DNA of 64,000 bases. It comes from Bacteroidales bacterium. GTDB lineage: Bacteria > Bacteroidota > Bacteroidia > Bacteroidales > Muribaculaceae. This document shows, piece by piece, positions 44,134-54,092 of this stretch. Location of the stretch: assembly GCA_910575615.1 (NCBI GenBank), contig CAJTEX010000002.1, positions 62,001 through 126,000 of the forward strand. Reading direction: 5' to 3'. The notes beneath the pieces were generated by a model. It saw only the letters and a list, made by a program, of their open reading frames with translations, was not told the DNA's origin and ran no database searches. Numbering within the stretch: position 1 is the first letter of the stretch; every line of letters begins with the position of its first letter. A program made the translations under genes and the position numbers.

Positions 44134-44207
44134 GCTTCAGTAGCTCAGTTGGTTAGAGCACCTGACTGTTAATCAGGGGGTCGTTGGTTCAAGCCCATCC
44201 TGAAGCG
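44134..44207 (+). tRNA. tRNA-Asn (GTT), second copy
   Basis: Identical over all 74 bases to the first copy and 94 bases downstream of it, with the same T-stem mismatch. The spacer between the two has no visible promoter, so the pair is likely one transcript. Confidence 0.93.
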
Positions 44208-44289
44208 CCTTTCGACGGGCCGCGCTATACAGCGCGGCCCGTCTTGCATTATCCCCCGCCCCCTATCCTCTGCTTCAATCCGCAAAATC

Positions 44290-44548
44290 CACCCTGGGAG
44301 CGAAGCAACTTCAATTTAATCCGTGAAATCTGTGGAATCTGTGGAATCTGCGAGCCTCCCCGGGAGCGAAGCGACCCATATCATCTGCGGGAAATCCGCG
44401 TATCCGCGGAATCTGCGTGAGACCCTTTTGTAGATTAGGCCGTCAGACCAGGACCGTCAAGCAAGCAGGTAAAAAACTCACGCAGATTCCGCAGATACGC
44501 GGATTTTCGCGGATAATCAGGATGAAATGAGATTGGCGGGGATTGGGG
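44290..44548 (+). repeat. Dispersed composite repeat, copy 1
   Basis: Order of parts: a 'GGGAGCGAAGC' block (44296), about three units of a 9-bp minisatellite (TGGAATCTG), a second GGGAGCGAAGCGAC block (44362), then an inverted repeat of about 36 bp (44386-44421 with 44478-44513) around a 56-base loop. The loop carries TTTTGTAGATTAGGCCGTCA. It matches copy 2 at 63085-63400 part for part. It fills the gap between tRNA-Asn and tamL and has no open frame. Confidence 0.85.
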
Positions 44549-46837
44549 TCAGAATGGGTAGCCGATGGCCAGGTGGAAGGCCAGGGAGTTTTTGAAGGAT
44601 GGCATGTTGTAATATCCGCTCTTGCCGGTGTCGTAGGGGGCGTGGATGCCTATGCCGAGGTCGGCGCGCAGCACCAGCATCGAGATGTCGAAGCGGAGGC
44701 CCACACCGGTGCCGAGGGCGATGTCCTTCAGGAATGTGGAGGCTTTAAGCTCTCCGCCGGGACGCAGGGGGTCTTTCTTGAGGAGCCACACATTGCCGGC
44801 ATCGATGAACACAGCGCCGTGGAGCGGCCCAACGATGGGGAAACGGTATTCGGTGTTAAGTTCGAACTTGAAGGTACCCGTCTGGTCGAAATATCCGTTG
44901 CGCTGGTCGGCGGGGGCGCGGTATGAGCCGGGGCCAAGCTCGCGGGCCGTCCAGGCACGGATGGAGTTGGCGCCGCCGACATAGAACTGCTCGGCGTATG
45001 GCACCTGCGAGGAATTGCCGTAGGCCCACGCGGCCCCGAGGGCCACACGGCTCACCAGCCAGTTGTCGCCCCACAGCCGACGGCCATAGACCGCCTGGGT
45101 CGTGCCCTTGACAAACTGCGAGAACGGGGTGCCAAACAGTTTCTTCTCCCCTTTCACACCACACAGCTCATAAATCGACCAGAAGAGGTTGCCCGCCTCC
45201 TGGGCGGTGAAGGTCCAGTTGAAAGTGTTGTCAGGGCCGTAATTGCGGTCGTAGGTGTAGGTATAGGAGAGCTGGGGTATGTACTGGCTCATGAAGCTGA
45301 GGGCGATGGCCGGGTTCATAGAGATGATGGAGTCAAACTCGGCGGTGGTCTTCATCAGCTTGGTGTAGGTGAGCTTGAAGGGGGTCAGGGTGTGGGAGGA
45401 GTAGCGCGACGACTGCCAGTCGTAGCTGAACGACAGGTTGAACTGCGCCATCTTGAAGTAATGTGGACGGTTGAGGATGTCGGCGTTGAGCGAGAAGCGC
45501 GTCCAGTTGAGGTTGCGGTTGCGCCGCTTGATGAAACCGGGGGCGAGCATGCGCGGCACCGACAGAGTGGCTGTCACGCCTACCTCATAGGAGTTGAACA
45601 GCGACGAAGAGCCTGTGCCGGTCTGCCACTCGTAGTTGCCCGTCAGCGTGACCCCGAACTGCTCGCCTCCTCCGAAGAGGTTGCGGTTGGTGATGCCGAT
45701 CTCTGCTCCCGGGCCGATGTAGCTGTTTGACTTCGAGCTGGCGTTAAGCTCGACAGAGAACTCCAGGGGGGTGTCAAACGTGCATCCTATCTCCACATCG
45801 AGGGTCGGCTCGGCCGCCGCCGTGTCGGGCAGCACCTCGATGTTGATGGCGTTGAATATCCCCAGGCGCGAGAGGCGCGTCTGGGTGGAGTTCATCTGCC
45901 TGACGGTGAAGTAGCGTCCGCTGCGCATGGTCACACACTCGGGCATCAGTGCCTTGCGGAACCGCGACGGCTGCATCTGTATCAGAGTGCCGCGCGAGGT
46001 CTGCGTAGTGTCGGGTGTCCCTCCCCCCTGGTTGCGGAAGAGATACATCGTGACCTTGCCTGTCTTGTATCGTTTCACCATGTCGGAGGGGATGTTGGAG
46101 GCCAGCACCATCCTCAGGGCTATCTTCATCGGCTCCTGGATGGAGTCGGCGAGATACTCGATGAAATCGGGGCGGAAGTAGTAGTACCCCCTGTTTCGCA
46201 GGGCGTTGGCGATGCGTGTGCGCGACACCGACAGGGAGTCGACACAATAACGCGACCCGACCTTGAGGTAACTGTCGCGGGCCACCACGGAGTCAATCAG
46301 ATGGTTAAGCACGCAGGTGTCGGGGAGCGTCTCGATCTCGCTGAGCGTGTAGGCCGGCCCTGTGGAGACCTCATAGAGAATCTTTGCCTTCTTGGTGTTC
46401 TTACCCTGCACAAGCTCATACGAGGCCCCTCCGCGGAAGTATCCGTTGTTGTCGAGAATCTCGTCGAGCATCTTCACCCTCGCCTCGGGACGGACATCGC
46501 TGACCAGCACCGGCTCGGTGGCCAGGCGGTCGTAGAGCCAGTGTTTCAGCCCCTTTCCCGGGTCGTCCCAGTTGTTCCAGACCCACAGCCCTACGGGGAA
46601 TGGCCACCTGAGCGACGGCGAGCCGAATATGGCGTTGTTGGGCGCGACGCTGACCGCCTTGGTCAGCTCAGAGCCTACCGCCTCGGGCACTTTCTTCCCG
46701 GTCTCGGGCGTCACCTCGATTTTCTTCAGCCCCGTGTAGAGCATCTCGCCGTCGGGAATCCGCTTGGTCGTGGAGCAGGAGGCCAGCATCACGATTGCGG
46801 CCGACAGGGTCAGAATCCTGGCTATAAACTTCTTCAT
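44549..46837 (-). CDS. tamL: TamL: Omp85-family outer-membrane lipoprotein
   Basis: A 762-residue protein of the BamA/TamA superfamily with a lipobox (MLASC, C21), the lipidated form found in Bacteroidetes and called TamL. POTRA-like domains fill about residues 30-400 ('LDEILDNNGYFRGGASYELV', 'LRNRGYYYFRPDFIEYLADS'), and a 16-strand barrel follows with the Omp85 signatures 'QFYVGGANSIRAWTARELGP' and 'FIDAGNVW'. It ends in an aromatic residue (YPF), as barrel insertion signals do. It overlaps the tamB stop by four bases, so the pair is translationally coupled and would act together in envelope assembly or lipid transport. Confidence 0.92.
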   Translation of the reverse strand: MKKFIARILTLSAAIVMLASCSTTKRIPDGEMLYTGLKKIEVTPETGKKVPEAVGSELTKAVSVAPNNAIFGSPSLRWPFPVGLWVWNNWDDPGKGLKHWLYDRLATEPVLVSDVRPEARVKMLDEILDNNGYFRGGASYELVQGKNTKKAKILYEVSTGPAYTLSEIETLPDTCVLNHLIDSVVARDSYLKVGSRYCVDSLSVSRTRIANALRNRGYYYFRPDFIEYLADSIQEPMKIALRMVLASNIPSDMVKRYKTGKVTMYLFRNQGGGTPDTTQTSRGTLIQMQPSRFRKALMPECVTMRSGRYFTVRQMNSTQTRLSRLGIFNAINIEVLPDTAAAEPTLDVEIGCTFDTPLEFSVELNASSKSNSYIGPGAEIGITNRNLFGGGEQFGVTLTGNYEWQTGTGSSSLFNSYEVGVTATLSVPRMLAPGFIKRRNRNLNWTRFSLNADILNRPHYFKMAQFNLSFSYDWQSSRYSSHTLTPFKLTYTKLMKTTAEFDSIISMNPAIALSFMSQYIPQLSYTYTYDRNYGPDNTFNWTFTAQEAGNLFWSIYELCGVKGEKKLFGTPFSQFVKGTTQAVYGRRLWGDNWLVSRVALGAAWAYGNSSQVPYAEQFYVGGANSIRAWTARELGPGSYRAPADQRNGYFDQTGTFKFELNTEYRFPIVGPLHGAVFIDAGNVWLLKKDPLRPGGELKASTFLKDIALGTGVGLRFDISMLVLRADLGIGIHAPYDTGKSGYYNMPSFKNSLAFHLAIGYPF

Positions 46838-49800
46838 TGTGGTGCCACCTCCTTTCTGCGTGGTCTGATCCAGTTGAACAGGTCTTTGAGTGAGCGTAGT
46901 TTTTTCTTGTACACGAAACCGACACCGGTCTGGGTGATTTCACCTTCGAGTATCGACTCATACCCGGTGTGGCGGAAGAGCTTGACATACATAGTCCCGG
47001 TCTTGTTGAGCATGTACTCGAATGAGATGTCGGCGATTAGGTTCTGGGCGAAATTCTCGTCGGCGTCGGCGTCTGTCGTGTAGTTGCCCCCCACCACGAT
47101 TTTGAAGCGGTCGTCGAAGAGCGACTTGCTGACACGGTAGCTGTAAGACATAGCCGTGGAGTTGACCCCGTCACGCGTGCGGTCGAGCTGGTCGATGCCG
47201 AATGAGATGTCCACCCCCTTGATGGCCGAGGAGGCGATGTTGTTGAGCTGGCTCTCGAGGAACGAGTAGAGCGGGTTGCCCATGGTGGAGGCGGTTGTCC
47301 CCGGGCCGGTGTAGCTGCCGTAGAGCAGCAGGTTCATAGCCTGGTTGGCCCTCTGGTCGGGGCTCATCGACTGCAGCTCGTTCTGCACCGTCAGGTCATC
47401 GTTGGTCGACAGGTCGAAGGCCACATTCATGTTTTCGAGCGTCCCGGTCACAGACAGCCCCACGTCGAATGTCACCATGCGCGAGTTGCCGTCGGTGTTC
47501 ACATTGGCCTTTATCTCGTCGTAGGCGTTGAGGTTGAGCGTCGGGTTGAGCATCTGGCCGTTGAAGACCACAAAGCTCCCCTGGCGGAAGTTGAACAGCT
47601 TCTCTGACAGAATCGGGGGCATGCTGTATCTGACGAATCCCTGGTTGAGGTCGATGCGCCCGGTGACACGCTCGTCGCCGAGGTAGTCAAGCGAGTAGTT
47701 GACACGTCCGGAGGCCTGCACCTGGGCGCGGTTCTTGCCGTCGGCCGAGAGGTCGACGGCGATGGTAGAGCCTTGCGATATCTCGAGCGAGGCGTTGAGG
47801 TTGAGGGCCATACCCTGACGCGTCAGGGTGTCGGCGGCGGCCACGGCGGCCGTGTCGGCGAAGTTGACAAACTTCACCATCTCGGCGTTGCTGCGCGAGG
47901 CGATGGCCGACTGCACATCGGGGATGACATATGTCACATTTGTCCCGGGGAGAATCTTCAGGGCCGCCTGCACGTCGAGGAAGCGGGCCATCGAGCCTTT
48001 GACCTTCGCGTCGAGGTCGATGTAAGCCTTGCCGTAGACATCCTGCCCCTTCTTGCGCTTCGAGCCCACGAGCTGGGTGTTGGAGGCGGCCAGGGCCAGG
48101 TCGACCTTCACGTCGGCGAGCGAGGATATGTCGGCGGTGCCGTTGATTGTCAGGGGATTCTCGTTGACCGCCTTGATGGCGAAATCATCGAAAGTCACCA
48201 GGTTGTCCTTCACCGGGATTTTCTCGGGGGAGAAATCAAACGAGGAGCCGAGCATCGTCATGTCGACAGCCGTGGAGTCAAACTGCAGCCAGCCGTTGAA
48301 AACCGGTTCAGACATCTTGCCTGTGATGTCCATCTCGCCGTTGAGCATGCCGCGCAGGCGCGCCGTCCCCTGGGGGAGGAACGGGTTGACCACCGACAGC
48401 GGGAAATGTATCATCTTGAAGTCGAGCAGGAAGGGGTTGGCCGCCGTCGAGTCGTTGAGGTTGCCCGACGCGGTGATGGTCTTCACCCCGTCGACCATCA
48501 GCGATGTGGTGGCGCGTATGGTGCCCGAGGCGTTGGTCGAGAGGTCGAGGTCGAGGTCGAAATCGCCCACCTTCTCGCGGCCATAATAGAGGCCGGCCAG
48601 CGAGACAGTGCCCGTGCCGTCGACAAACTGCTTGCCGTATGTCACACTCATGTCAGCCGAGAGGTCACCCTTGATGGGGGGCGCGAAGGGGTTGATGGCC
48701 AACCAGTCCTGCAGCTTGAGGTCGGTGATCTGCAGGCGTATCGCCTCCTGGGTCGAGTCGGCGTCGGAATGCTCGGTGAAGAGCCTCAGCGACGAGGCCT
48801 CCCCCTTGAGGTCGACATTAGCGTCGATATGGCCGGTCTTGATATTGTATGAGATGAAATTGTCGCGGTTGATTTCCCAGTCCTTGTAGCCGATGACGGG
48901 GTGGTATGGCACGAAGCGCAGGGCGAATGTGCTGGGCTCGGGCATGGTGATAACCGAACCGAAGCTGAATCCCGTCTCATCCTGTATGTTCTTCTGGTTG
49001 AATAGAAGGGCGAACTTGTCCATACCCACGAATCCCTTGGCGTCGATGTGGGCAAACTGGTCGAGAGTCCCCGGCCTGTTGTCCACCTTGATGTTGTATA
49101 GCATCAGGTTGCCCCTCTGGCGCATGTCGAGGCTTATCGAGTCGAGACGCGTCTCGCCGGTGCGGAACCCGTCGAGCCAGGCCGACGCGCTGAGCAACGA
49201 GTCATTGGCGGCCCTGACCGAAAGTGTGTCGAAGCTGATGTCGCTGTCGAGCAGGTAGCTCGACAGGATATTGCGCTGCCCGGCGGTGAGGTCGAGGGTG
49301 AATGGAGGCAGCGCCATCTGCAGGGAGTCGACAGCCAGCTGGCGGCGCGCCACCGAGCGGTCGATGACGGCTGTGGCGGCAGTCATGCGGGCCATGATGG
49401 TGTCAAGTCCGGCAGGAGTGAACGCCCTGAGCCTCATGTCGCCGTTGTCGACATCGAGCAAGGTGCGGGCCGAGTCGGTGGCCACCCGGGCCTGTATGCC
49501 GGAGGCGTTGACCGTCCCTCCGGCCATTCGCCAGTAGAGATGGCTTATGTCGAGGTCGGCGTCGACCGACATCAGCACGGTCGTGGCCACCTTCCGGCGG
49601 CCCACACGCGTAACCCGGGTCTTGGGGAGGGTGAAGGCGGCATCGCCTGTCATCGTCACAGAACCTTGCGCGATGGAGTCGGAGAGCCTCAGCGTCTGCA
49701 GGTCGATGTTCCTGACATCGCCGTCGAAATGCCATCTGAGGGTGTCCCCCGCGAGGTTTCCGGCGGCCTTGACGGTGAAGGCGGCGGCCCGGTTGGCCGA

Positions 49801-51669
49801 GGTGGCCGAAACGGAGGCGTTGCCGCCTCCCACGGTCATGTCGGCGGTGATGTTCTCATAGGCCACGCCGTGGTAGCCGACATGGGTGAGGTCGACCTTC
49901 GCGTCAAGGTCTGTGGCCGGGCTGAAGGGGTCGAGCCCCTGGCCGTCGAGCGACACACGGGCGGTGAGGTCGCTGACCCCGAGCCCGGGCATTATCGACT
50001 GTATGGGGAACTTGCGCGCGTCAAGGTCGAGGATGTAGCCTTTGACCCGGTTGTGCCACTCCCCGGTGAGGGCCACCGAACCGTCGGCGGCGGTGGCAAC
50101 GAGGTCGGCGGCAATGTCGCCCCTGTCGAGGTCGACACCTCCGCGCAGCGTCATCGGCGGCAGGTTGACCTGACGGGCCAGCCTGGCATCCATCAGTGTT
50201 GGCTTTAGGAAAGAGCCGTCGGGCATCGCGCCCTTGATTTCGAGGTTGCCGACAGCCTTCTGCAGGTCGGTGACATCGCGCAGGCGGCCCGAAGCCTCCA
50301 GGCTCAGATGTCGGGGCAACGTGACGGAAATCTCACGGGCATAGATGTCGGCCATCGTGCCCGACGCGTCGGCCCGCAGATAGAGAGGCACGCCGCGTGG
50401 CAGCCCGGCCACCATCGGGGCGGCGGCCTGCGGGACGAGGCGGCGCATGTCGTCGCTGCTGATCTCGGCGTTGAGGTCGATGAGAAACGGCAGGTCGGCA
50501 GGGAGCGAGGCCGCAGCCTGCGGTTTGCCCCCCTGTGAGGAGGTCGCGTCTGAAGTCTGTGGAAGCCCCATCATCGCTGTCAGGGTGACGGTGGAGGTTG
50601 GGGTGGTCAGTGTCATTCCACGGACGTTGAGGGCCACGGAATCCATGTCGAAGAGGCCTTTCAGCTCGAGCGGCACGCCGCAGCGTTCGCGGGCGTGGAT
50701 GCGTCGTATCGGGGCGTGGACCGTCGTGGCCCGGTTCATGAACGAGTCAATCTGTATCTCGATTTCCGACGCCTTGATATAACTGAGGTCGAGGTTGTCG
50801 CCTGTCGGATGGTAGCCGTTCATCGCGTAGAGAGCCTGCGAGCCGGTCATTGAAATCTTGTCGCAGGTCACTGTCCACGGCACAGTGGCGATGGTGTCAG
50901 GCTCAGCCGGGGGCACCGGATGGGCGGCCAGGTATTCAAGCGTGGGATAGATGTAGCGGGCGTCAGCGCCGTCAATCCTGACCTCCTTCACCTTCACGGT
51001 GTTGTAGCGCATGTCGACATCCGCGCCGAGTATGTCGCCCGAGGCGAGACGGCAGGCAAGGTCGGTGATTGTCGGCTCGATGGTCATGTCATAGTCGATG
51101 CGGCTCATATGGCCACGGTCGAGGATGATGTGCCAGTTGACAGGCACGGAGTCGGCGGGGGCGGGCTTGGGGACGGTGTCGGGCCTGATGGCCATCTCCA
51201 CCAGGCCGCTGTCGACGGCGAGGGCCGAGACCCTGACATTCTGCGACGGCAGGTGTACCCTGGCCCCTTCGAGGGTGGCAAGCTCCACGCTGGCGTTCAT
51301 GTAGAAGGCCGAGTCGGGAGTGCCGAGACGGAAGTCGGTATGGTCGAGCCGGGCCTCGTCGGCGACAATCTCACCTGTCAGCAGCGGGCCAACGGCCACA
51401 CCGAGGGTGGCGCGGGAGGCGCTGACCTCCATGGCGGGGGTGCGCATCGACAGGGAGTCGACGGCAACGTCGAGGGGGAAGCTCAGGCGGAAACGGCTCA
51501 GGGAGATTTCCATCTCGCCGGGCTTGTTGACCACCTTAAGCACCTGCGGAACCACAATATCCTGAACCGGAGGGAGATACAGCAAAAACACGACAAGGGC
51601 CACCAGGCCCACAATGCCCAGCAGCACCCATAACAATGCTTTGAAAATTACTTTTACAGCTTTCTCCAC
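46834..51669 (-). CDS. tamB: TamB-type translocation/assembly protein (AsmA-like superfamily)
   Basis: A 1611-residue protein with one N-terminal membrane anchor (about residues 8-32, 'LLWVLLGIVGLVALVVFLLY') and a very long run of short beta strands that would form a periplasm-spanning hydrophobic groove. The C-terminal DUF490/TamB domain is clear (about 1240-1560, 'GRIDLNQGFVRYSMPPIL', 'LFNFRQGSFVVFNG', 'NPLYSFLESQLNN'). It is upstream of and coupled to tamL. Such proteins move phospholipid to, or help protein insertion in, the outer membrane. Length is typical for Bacteroidales TamB. Confidence 0.93.
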   Translation of the reverse strand: MEKAVKVIFKALLWVLLGIVGLVALVVFLLYLPPVQDIVVPQVLKVVNKPGEMEISLSRFRLSFPLDVAVDSLSMRTPAMEVSASRATLGVAVGPLLTGEIVADEARLDHTDFRLGTPDSAFYMNASVELATLEGARVHLPSQNVRVSALAVDSGLVEMAIRPDTVPKPAPADSVPVNWHIILDRGHMSRIDYDMTIEPTITDLACRLASGDILGADVDMRYNTVKVKEVRIDGADARYIYPTLEYLAAHPVPPAEPDTIATVPWTVTCDKISMTGSQALYAMNGYHPTGDNLDLSYIKASEIEIQIDSFMNRATTVHAPIRRIHARERCGVPLELKGLFDMDSVALNVRGMTLTTPTSTVTLTAMMGLPQTSDATSSQGGKPQAAASLPADLPFLIDLNAEISSDDMRRLVPQAAAPMVAGLPRGVPLYLRADASGTMADIYAREISVTLPRHLSLEASGRLRDVTDLQKAVGNLEIKGAMPDGSFLKPTLMDARLARQVNLPPMTLRGGVDLDRGDIAADLVATAADGSVALTGEWHNRVKGYILDLDARKFPIQSIMPGLGVSDLTARVSLDGQGLDPFSPATDLDAKVDLTHVGYHGVAYENITADMTVGGGNASVSATSANRAAAFTVKAAGNLAGDTLRWHFDGDVRNIDLQTLRLSDSIAQGSVTMTGDAAFTLPKTRVTRVGRRKVATTVLMSVDADLDISHLYWRMAGGTVNASGIQARVATDSARTLLDVDNGDMRLRAFTPAGLDTIMARMTAATAVIDRSVARRQLAVDSLQMALPPFTLDLTAGQRNILSSYLLDSDISFDTLSVRAANDSLLSASAWLDGFRTGETRLDSISLDMRQRGNLMLYNIKVDNRPGTLDQFAHIDAKGFVGMDKFALLFNQKNIQDETGFSFGSVITMPEPSTFALRFVPYHPVIGYKDWEINRDNFISYNIKTGHIDANVDLKGEASSLRLFTEHSDADSTQEAIRLQITDLKLQDWLAINPFAPPIKGDLSADMSVTYGKQFVDGTGTVSLAGLYYGREKVGDFDLDLDLSTNASGTIRATTSLMVDGVKTITASGNLNDSTAANPFLLDFKMIHFPLSVVNPFLPQGTARLRGMLNGEMDITGKMSEPVFNGWLQFDSTAVDMTMLGSSFDFSPEKIPVKDNLVTFDDFAIKAVNENPLTINGTADISSLADVKVDLALAASNTQLVGSKRKKGQDVYGKAYIDLDAKVKGSMARFLDVQAALKILPGTNVTYVIPDVQSAIASRSNAEMVKFVNFADTAAVAAADTLTRQGMALNLNASLEISQGSTIAVDLSADGKNRAQVQASGRVNYSLDYLGDERVTGRIDLNQGFVRYSMPPILSEKLFNFRQGSFVVFNGQMLNPTLNLNAYDEIKANVNTDGNSRMVTFDVGLSVTGTLENMNVAFDLSTNDDLTVQNELQSMSPDQRANQAMNLLLYGSYTGPGTTASTMGNPLYSFLESQLNNIASSAIKGVDISFGIDQLDRTRDGVNSTAMSYSYRVSKSLFDDRFKIVVGGNYTTDADADENFAQNLIADISFEYMLNKTGTMYVKLFRHTGYESILEGEITQTGVGFVYKKKLRSLKDLFNWIRPRRKEVAPQ

Positions 51670-51738
51670 AGCCTTCTCTCTTTAAATGGTTGAAACGTCA
51701 AAGGGAAAACACCACCGCACCCGGAAAAGTTCTGGACT

Positions 51739-51763
51739 CCGGGCAAAACGCCTGTTTGCCCCG
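51739..51763 (-). terminator. Weak hairpin after the diacylglycerol kinase gene
   Basis: CGGGGCAAA and TTTTGCCCGG pair on the minus strand around a 5-base loop just after the kinase stop. There is no T-run, so read-through to tamB is possible. Confidence 0.4.
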
Positions 51764-51768
51764 CCGGA

Positions 51769-52734
51769 TCAGCGGGAGCCGAGAAGGTGCTTGATGGAGA
51801 GACGCGCCCCCTTGAACATCTCCTGCAGCGGGGTGATCACCGGGGTGAACCGGTGGGTGGCCCCGGGGGTGAACACCTTGAGCGCCCCGTGGTGGCACTT
51901 GACATCAAGGATGTCATCCATCATCATGGGTTCGCCGTCGATATGGGCCTCCCCCGCCCCGTTGCGGTAGATGACGCAGGCCGGGGCACGGAAAGTGTGG
52001 ACCATAGTGTTCTTGTTGATGTATCCTGTGAAGATGTCCATCCCCATGACGGCAGCGTCGATGGCGGTGCCGCTGTGGACGATGGTGATGTCGAGCAGGC
52101 CGTCGGTGATGCTCGCCTCGGGGGCTATGTAGGCGTTGTTGCCCCACTGCGAGGCGTTGCAGACAGCTATGAGAAACGCTTTCTCGGTCAGCAGCTTGCC
52201 GTTGGCCGAGACGGTGTAGGTCTGCGGGCGGTACTGCACATATTCCGAAATCGCGCTTTTGACATAAGATAGTATCCCCCGGCGGCTCTGGCGCGCGAAA
52301 CGGTGGCTGACAGCGGCGTCAAAGCCCATGCCGAAGGTGCAGAAGAAGGGGCGGCCGTTGACCGTCCCGTAGTCGGAGTCGACCACATTGCCGTCGGCGA
52401 TGACTTTCAGCGCCATGGCGATGTCGACCGGAATCTGGAGATGGCGGGCCAGGCCGTTGCCCGACCCGGCGGGGAGTATCCCCAGGGCCGTCTCTGTGCC
52501 ACACAGCGCGCGGGCGGTCTCATTGACTGTGCCGTCGCCTCCGCAGGCCAGCACGCCGTGGTAGCCCTTGGCGGCGGCCTCCCCGGCCAGGCGGGTGGCG
52601 TCGCCGCGTGCCCCGGTGAGGCGCACGTCGACATCGTGGCCGCAGGCACCCATTGCCTGCTCCACCATTTCCACCACCCCTTTCTTCGAGCCTGTCCCGG
52701 AGATGGGGTTGATGATGAGCATCAGTCTCGCCAT
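51769..52734 (-). CDS. Diacylglycerol/lipid kinase (DagK/YegS family)
   Basis: A 321-residue cytosolic lipid kinase. The nucleotide-binding motif 'ACGGDGTVNETARAL' and 'LGILPAGSGNGLARHLQIP' are exact for the family, with the N-terminal 'INPISGTGSKKGVVEMVE'. The C-terminal beta domain ends at 'DGEPMMMDDILDVKC', also typical. It recycles diacylglycerol or phosphorylates a related lipid. It starts 13 bases after tyrS, so the two are co-transcribed. Confidence 0.92.
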   Translation of the reverse strand: MARLMLIINPISGTGSKKGVVEMVEQAMGACGHDVDVRLTGARGDATRLAGEAAAKGYHGVLACGGDGTVNETARALCGTETALGILPAGSGNGLARHLQIPVDIAMALKVIADGNVVDSDYGTVNGRPFFCTFGMGFDAAVSHRFARQSRRGILSYVKSAISEYVQYRPQTYTVSANGKLLTEKAFLIAVCNASQWGNNAYIAPEASITDGLLDITIVHSGTAIDAAVMGMDIFTGYINKNTMVHTFRAPACVIYRNGAGEAHIDGEPMMMDDILDVKCHHGALKVFTPGATHRFTPVITPLQEMFKGARLSIKHLLGSR

Positions 52735-52747
52735 CAGCCTCGGATTA

Positions 52748-54046
52748 TCAGTCGGTGACTTTCAGGAGGTAATAGCTCTTCTTTCCCTTTTGGACGAGGA
52801 TGTACTTGTCGTTGAGCAGCATCTCCTCCGAGGCGGGGGCGTAGGGGTCGGCCACCTTCTCCTTGTTGATAGCGAAGCCGCCACCCTGGGCGAGCTTGCG
52901 CAGCTCCCCTTTGGAGGGGAAGACCGGGGCATGGTCGACCAGCAGGTCGGCGAGCTTGGTCTGATCCTTGAGCAGCTGGCGGGAAATCTCAAACTGGGGC
53001 ACGCCGTCGAAGACCGACAGCAGCGTGGCCTCGTCGATTTTGTGGAGGGTGTCGGCGGCCTTGTTGCTGAAAAGGATCTGCGACGCCTCGACGGCCATCT
53101 CGTAATCCTCGGCGGAGTGAACCATAGTGGTGATTTCCTTGGCCAGACGCTTCTGCAAGGGGCGCAGGCCAGGGTCGGCCTTCTGCTGCTCGATGAGCGA
53201 GTCGATTTCCTCCTTGTCGAGGATGGTGAATATCTTGATGTATTTCGCAGCGTCGTCGTCGCTTACGTTGAGCCAGAACTGGTAGAACTGGTAGGGGGTG
53301 GTGCGCTTGGGGTCGAGCCAGACGTTGCCGCTCTCGGTCTTGCCGAACTTGCCGCCGTCGGCCTTGGTGATCAGCGGGCATGTGAGGGCGAAAGCGTCGT
53401 CACCTCCGGCGATGCGGCGTATCAGCTCTGTGCCGGTGGTGATGTTGCCCCACTGGTCAGAGCCGCCAAGCTGCAGGTGGCAGCCCTGGTTCTGGTAGAG
53501 GTAGAGGAAGTCATAGCCCTGGAGGAGCTGGTATGAGAACTCGGTGAACGACATTCCCTGGCCCGACTCCCCCGAAAGACGCTTCTTGACTGAGTCCTTG
53601 GCCATCATGTAGTTGACAGTGATGCACTTGCCGATTTCGCGGATGAAGTCGAGGAATCCGAAGTCTTTCATCCAGTCGTAGTTGTTGACCAGGATGGCAG
53701 CGTTAGGGGCATCGGAGTCGAAGTCGAGGAATTTGGCGAGCTGGCGTTTGATACACTCCTGGTTGTGGCGCAGGGTATCCACGTCGAGGAGCTTGCGCTC
53801 CTGGCTCTTCATCGAGGGGTCGCCGATCATGCCGGTGGCTCCGCCGACCAGGGCGATGGGCTTGTGGCCCGAACGCTGGAAATGTTTCAGCATCATCACG
53901 CCCACCAGGTGGCCGATATGGAGCGAGTCGGCGGTGGGGTCGATTCCGAGGTATGCGCTTGTCATACCCTTCTTGAGATATTCGTCGGTACCGGGCATCG
54001 ACTGGTGGACCATGCCGCGCCAGGTGAGTTCTTCAATGAAATTCAT
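52748..54046 (-). CDS. tyrS: Tyrosyl-tRNA synthetase
   Basis: A 432-residue class I synthetase. It has '[19 protein letters not shown]' with the HIGH motif (residues 43-46), the tyrosine-binding '[20 protein letters not shown]' and the KMSKS equivalent 'KFGKTESGN'; an S4 RNA-binding domain ends the protein (about 365-432). I start at ATG 54046 ([11 protein letters not shown]); a TTG one codon upstream is in frame. All catalytic blocks are intact. Confidence 0.97.
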   Translation of the reverse strand: MNFIEELTWRGMVHQSMPGTDEYLKKGMTSAYLGIDPTADSLHIGHLVGVMMLKHFQRSGHKPIALVGGATGMIGDPSMKSQERKLLDVDTLRHNQECIKRQLAKFLDFDSDAPNAAILVNNYDWMKDFGFLDFIREIGKCITVNYMMAKDSVKKRLSGESGQGMSFTEFSYQLLQGYDFLYLYQNQGCHLQLGGSDQWGNITTGTELIRRIAGGDDAFALTCPLITKADGGKFGKTESGNVWLDPKRTTPYQFYQFWLNVSDDDAAKYIKIFTILDKEEIDSLIEQQKADPGLRPLQKRLAKEITTMVHSAEDYEMAVEASQILFSNKAADTLHKIDEATLLSVFDGVPQFEISRQLLKDQTKLADLLVDHAPVFPSKGELRKLAQGGGFAINKEKVADPYAPASEEMLLNDKYILVQKGKKSYYLLKVTD

Positions 54047-54092
54047 CAAATTATGTGGGTAAATAACTGTATCAGGTATTATCTGTGGCGGC

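Noticed and set aside
43966-44207. tRNA-Asn as an integration site of a mobile element
   Set aside because: The second tRNA is a full gene, not a 3' fragment, and no integrase or element genes lie nearby.
47773-48852. A 359-codon plus-strand frame opposite tamB
   Set aside because: Antisense shadow; charged, repetitive composition and no start signal.
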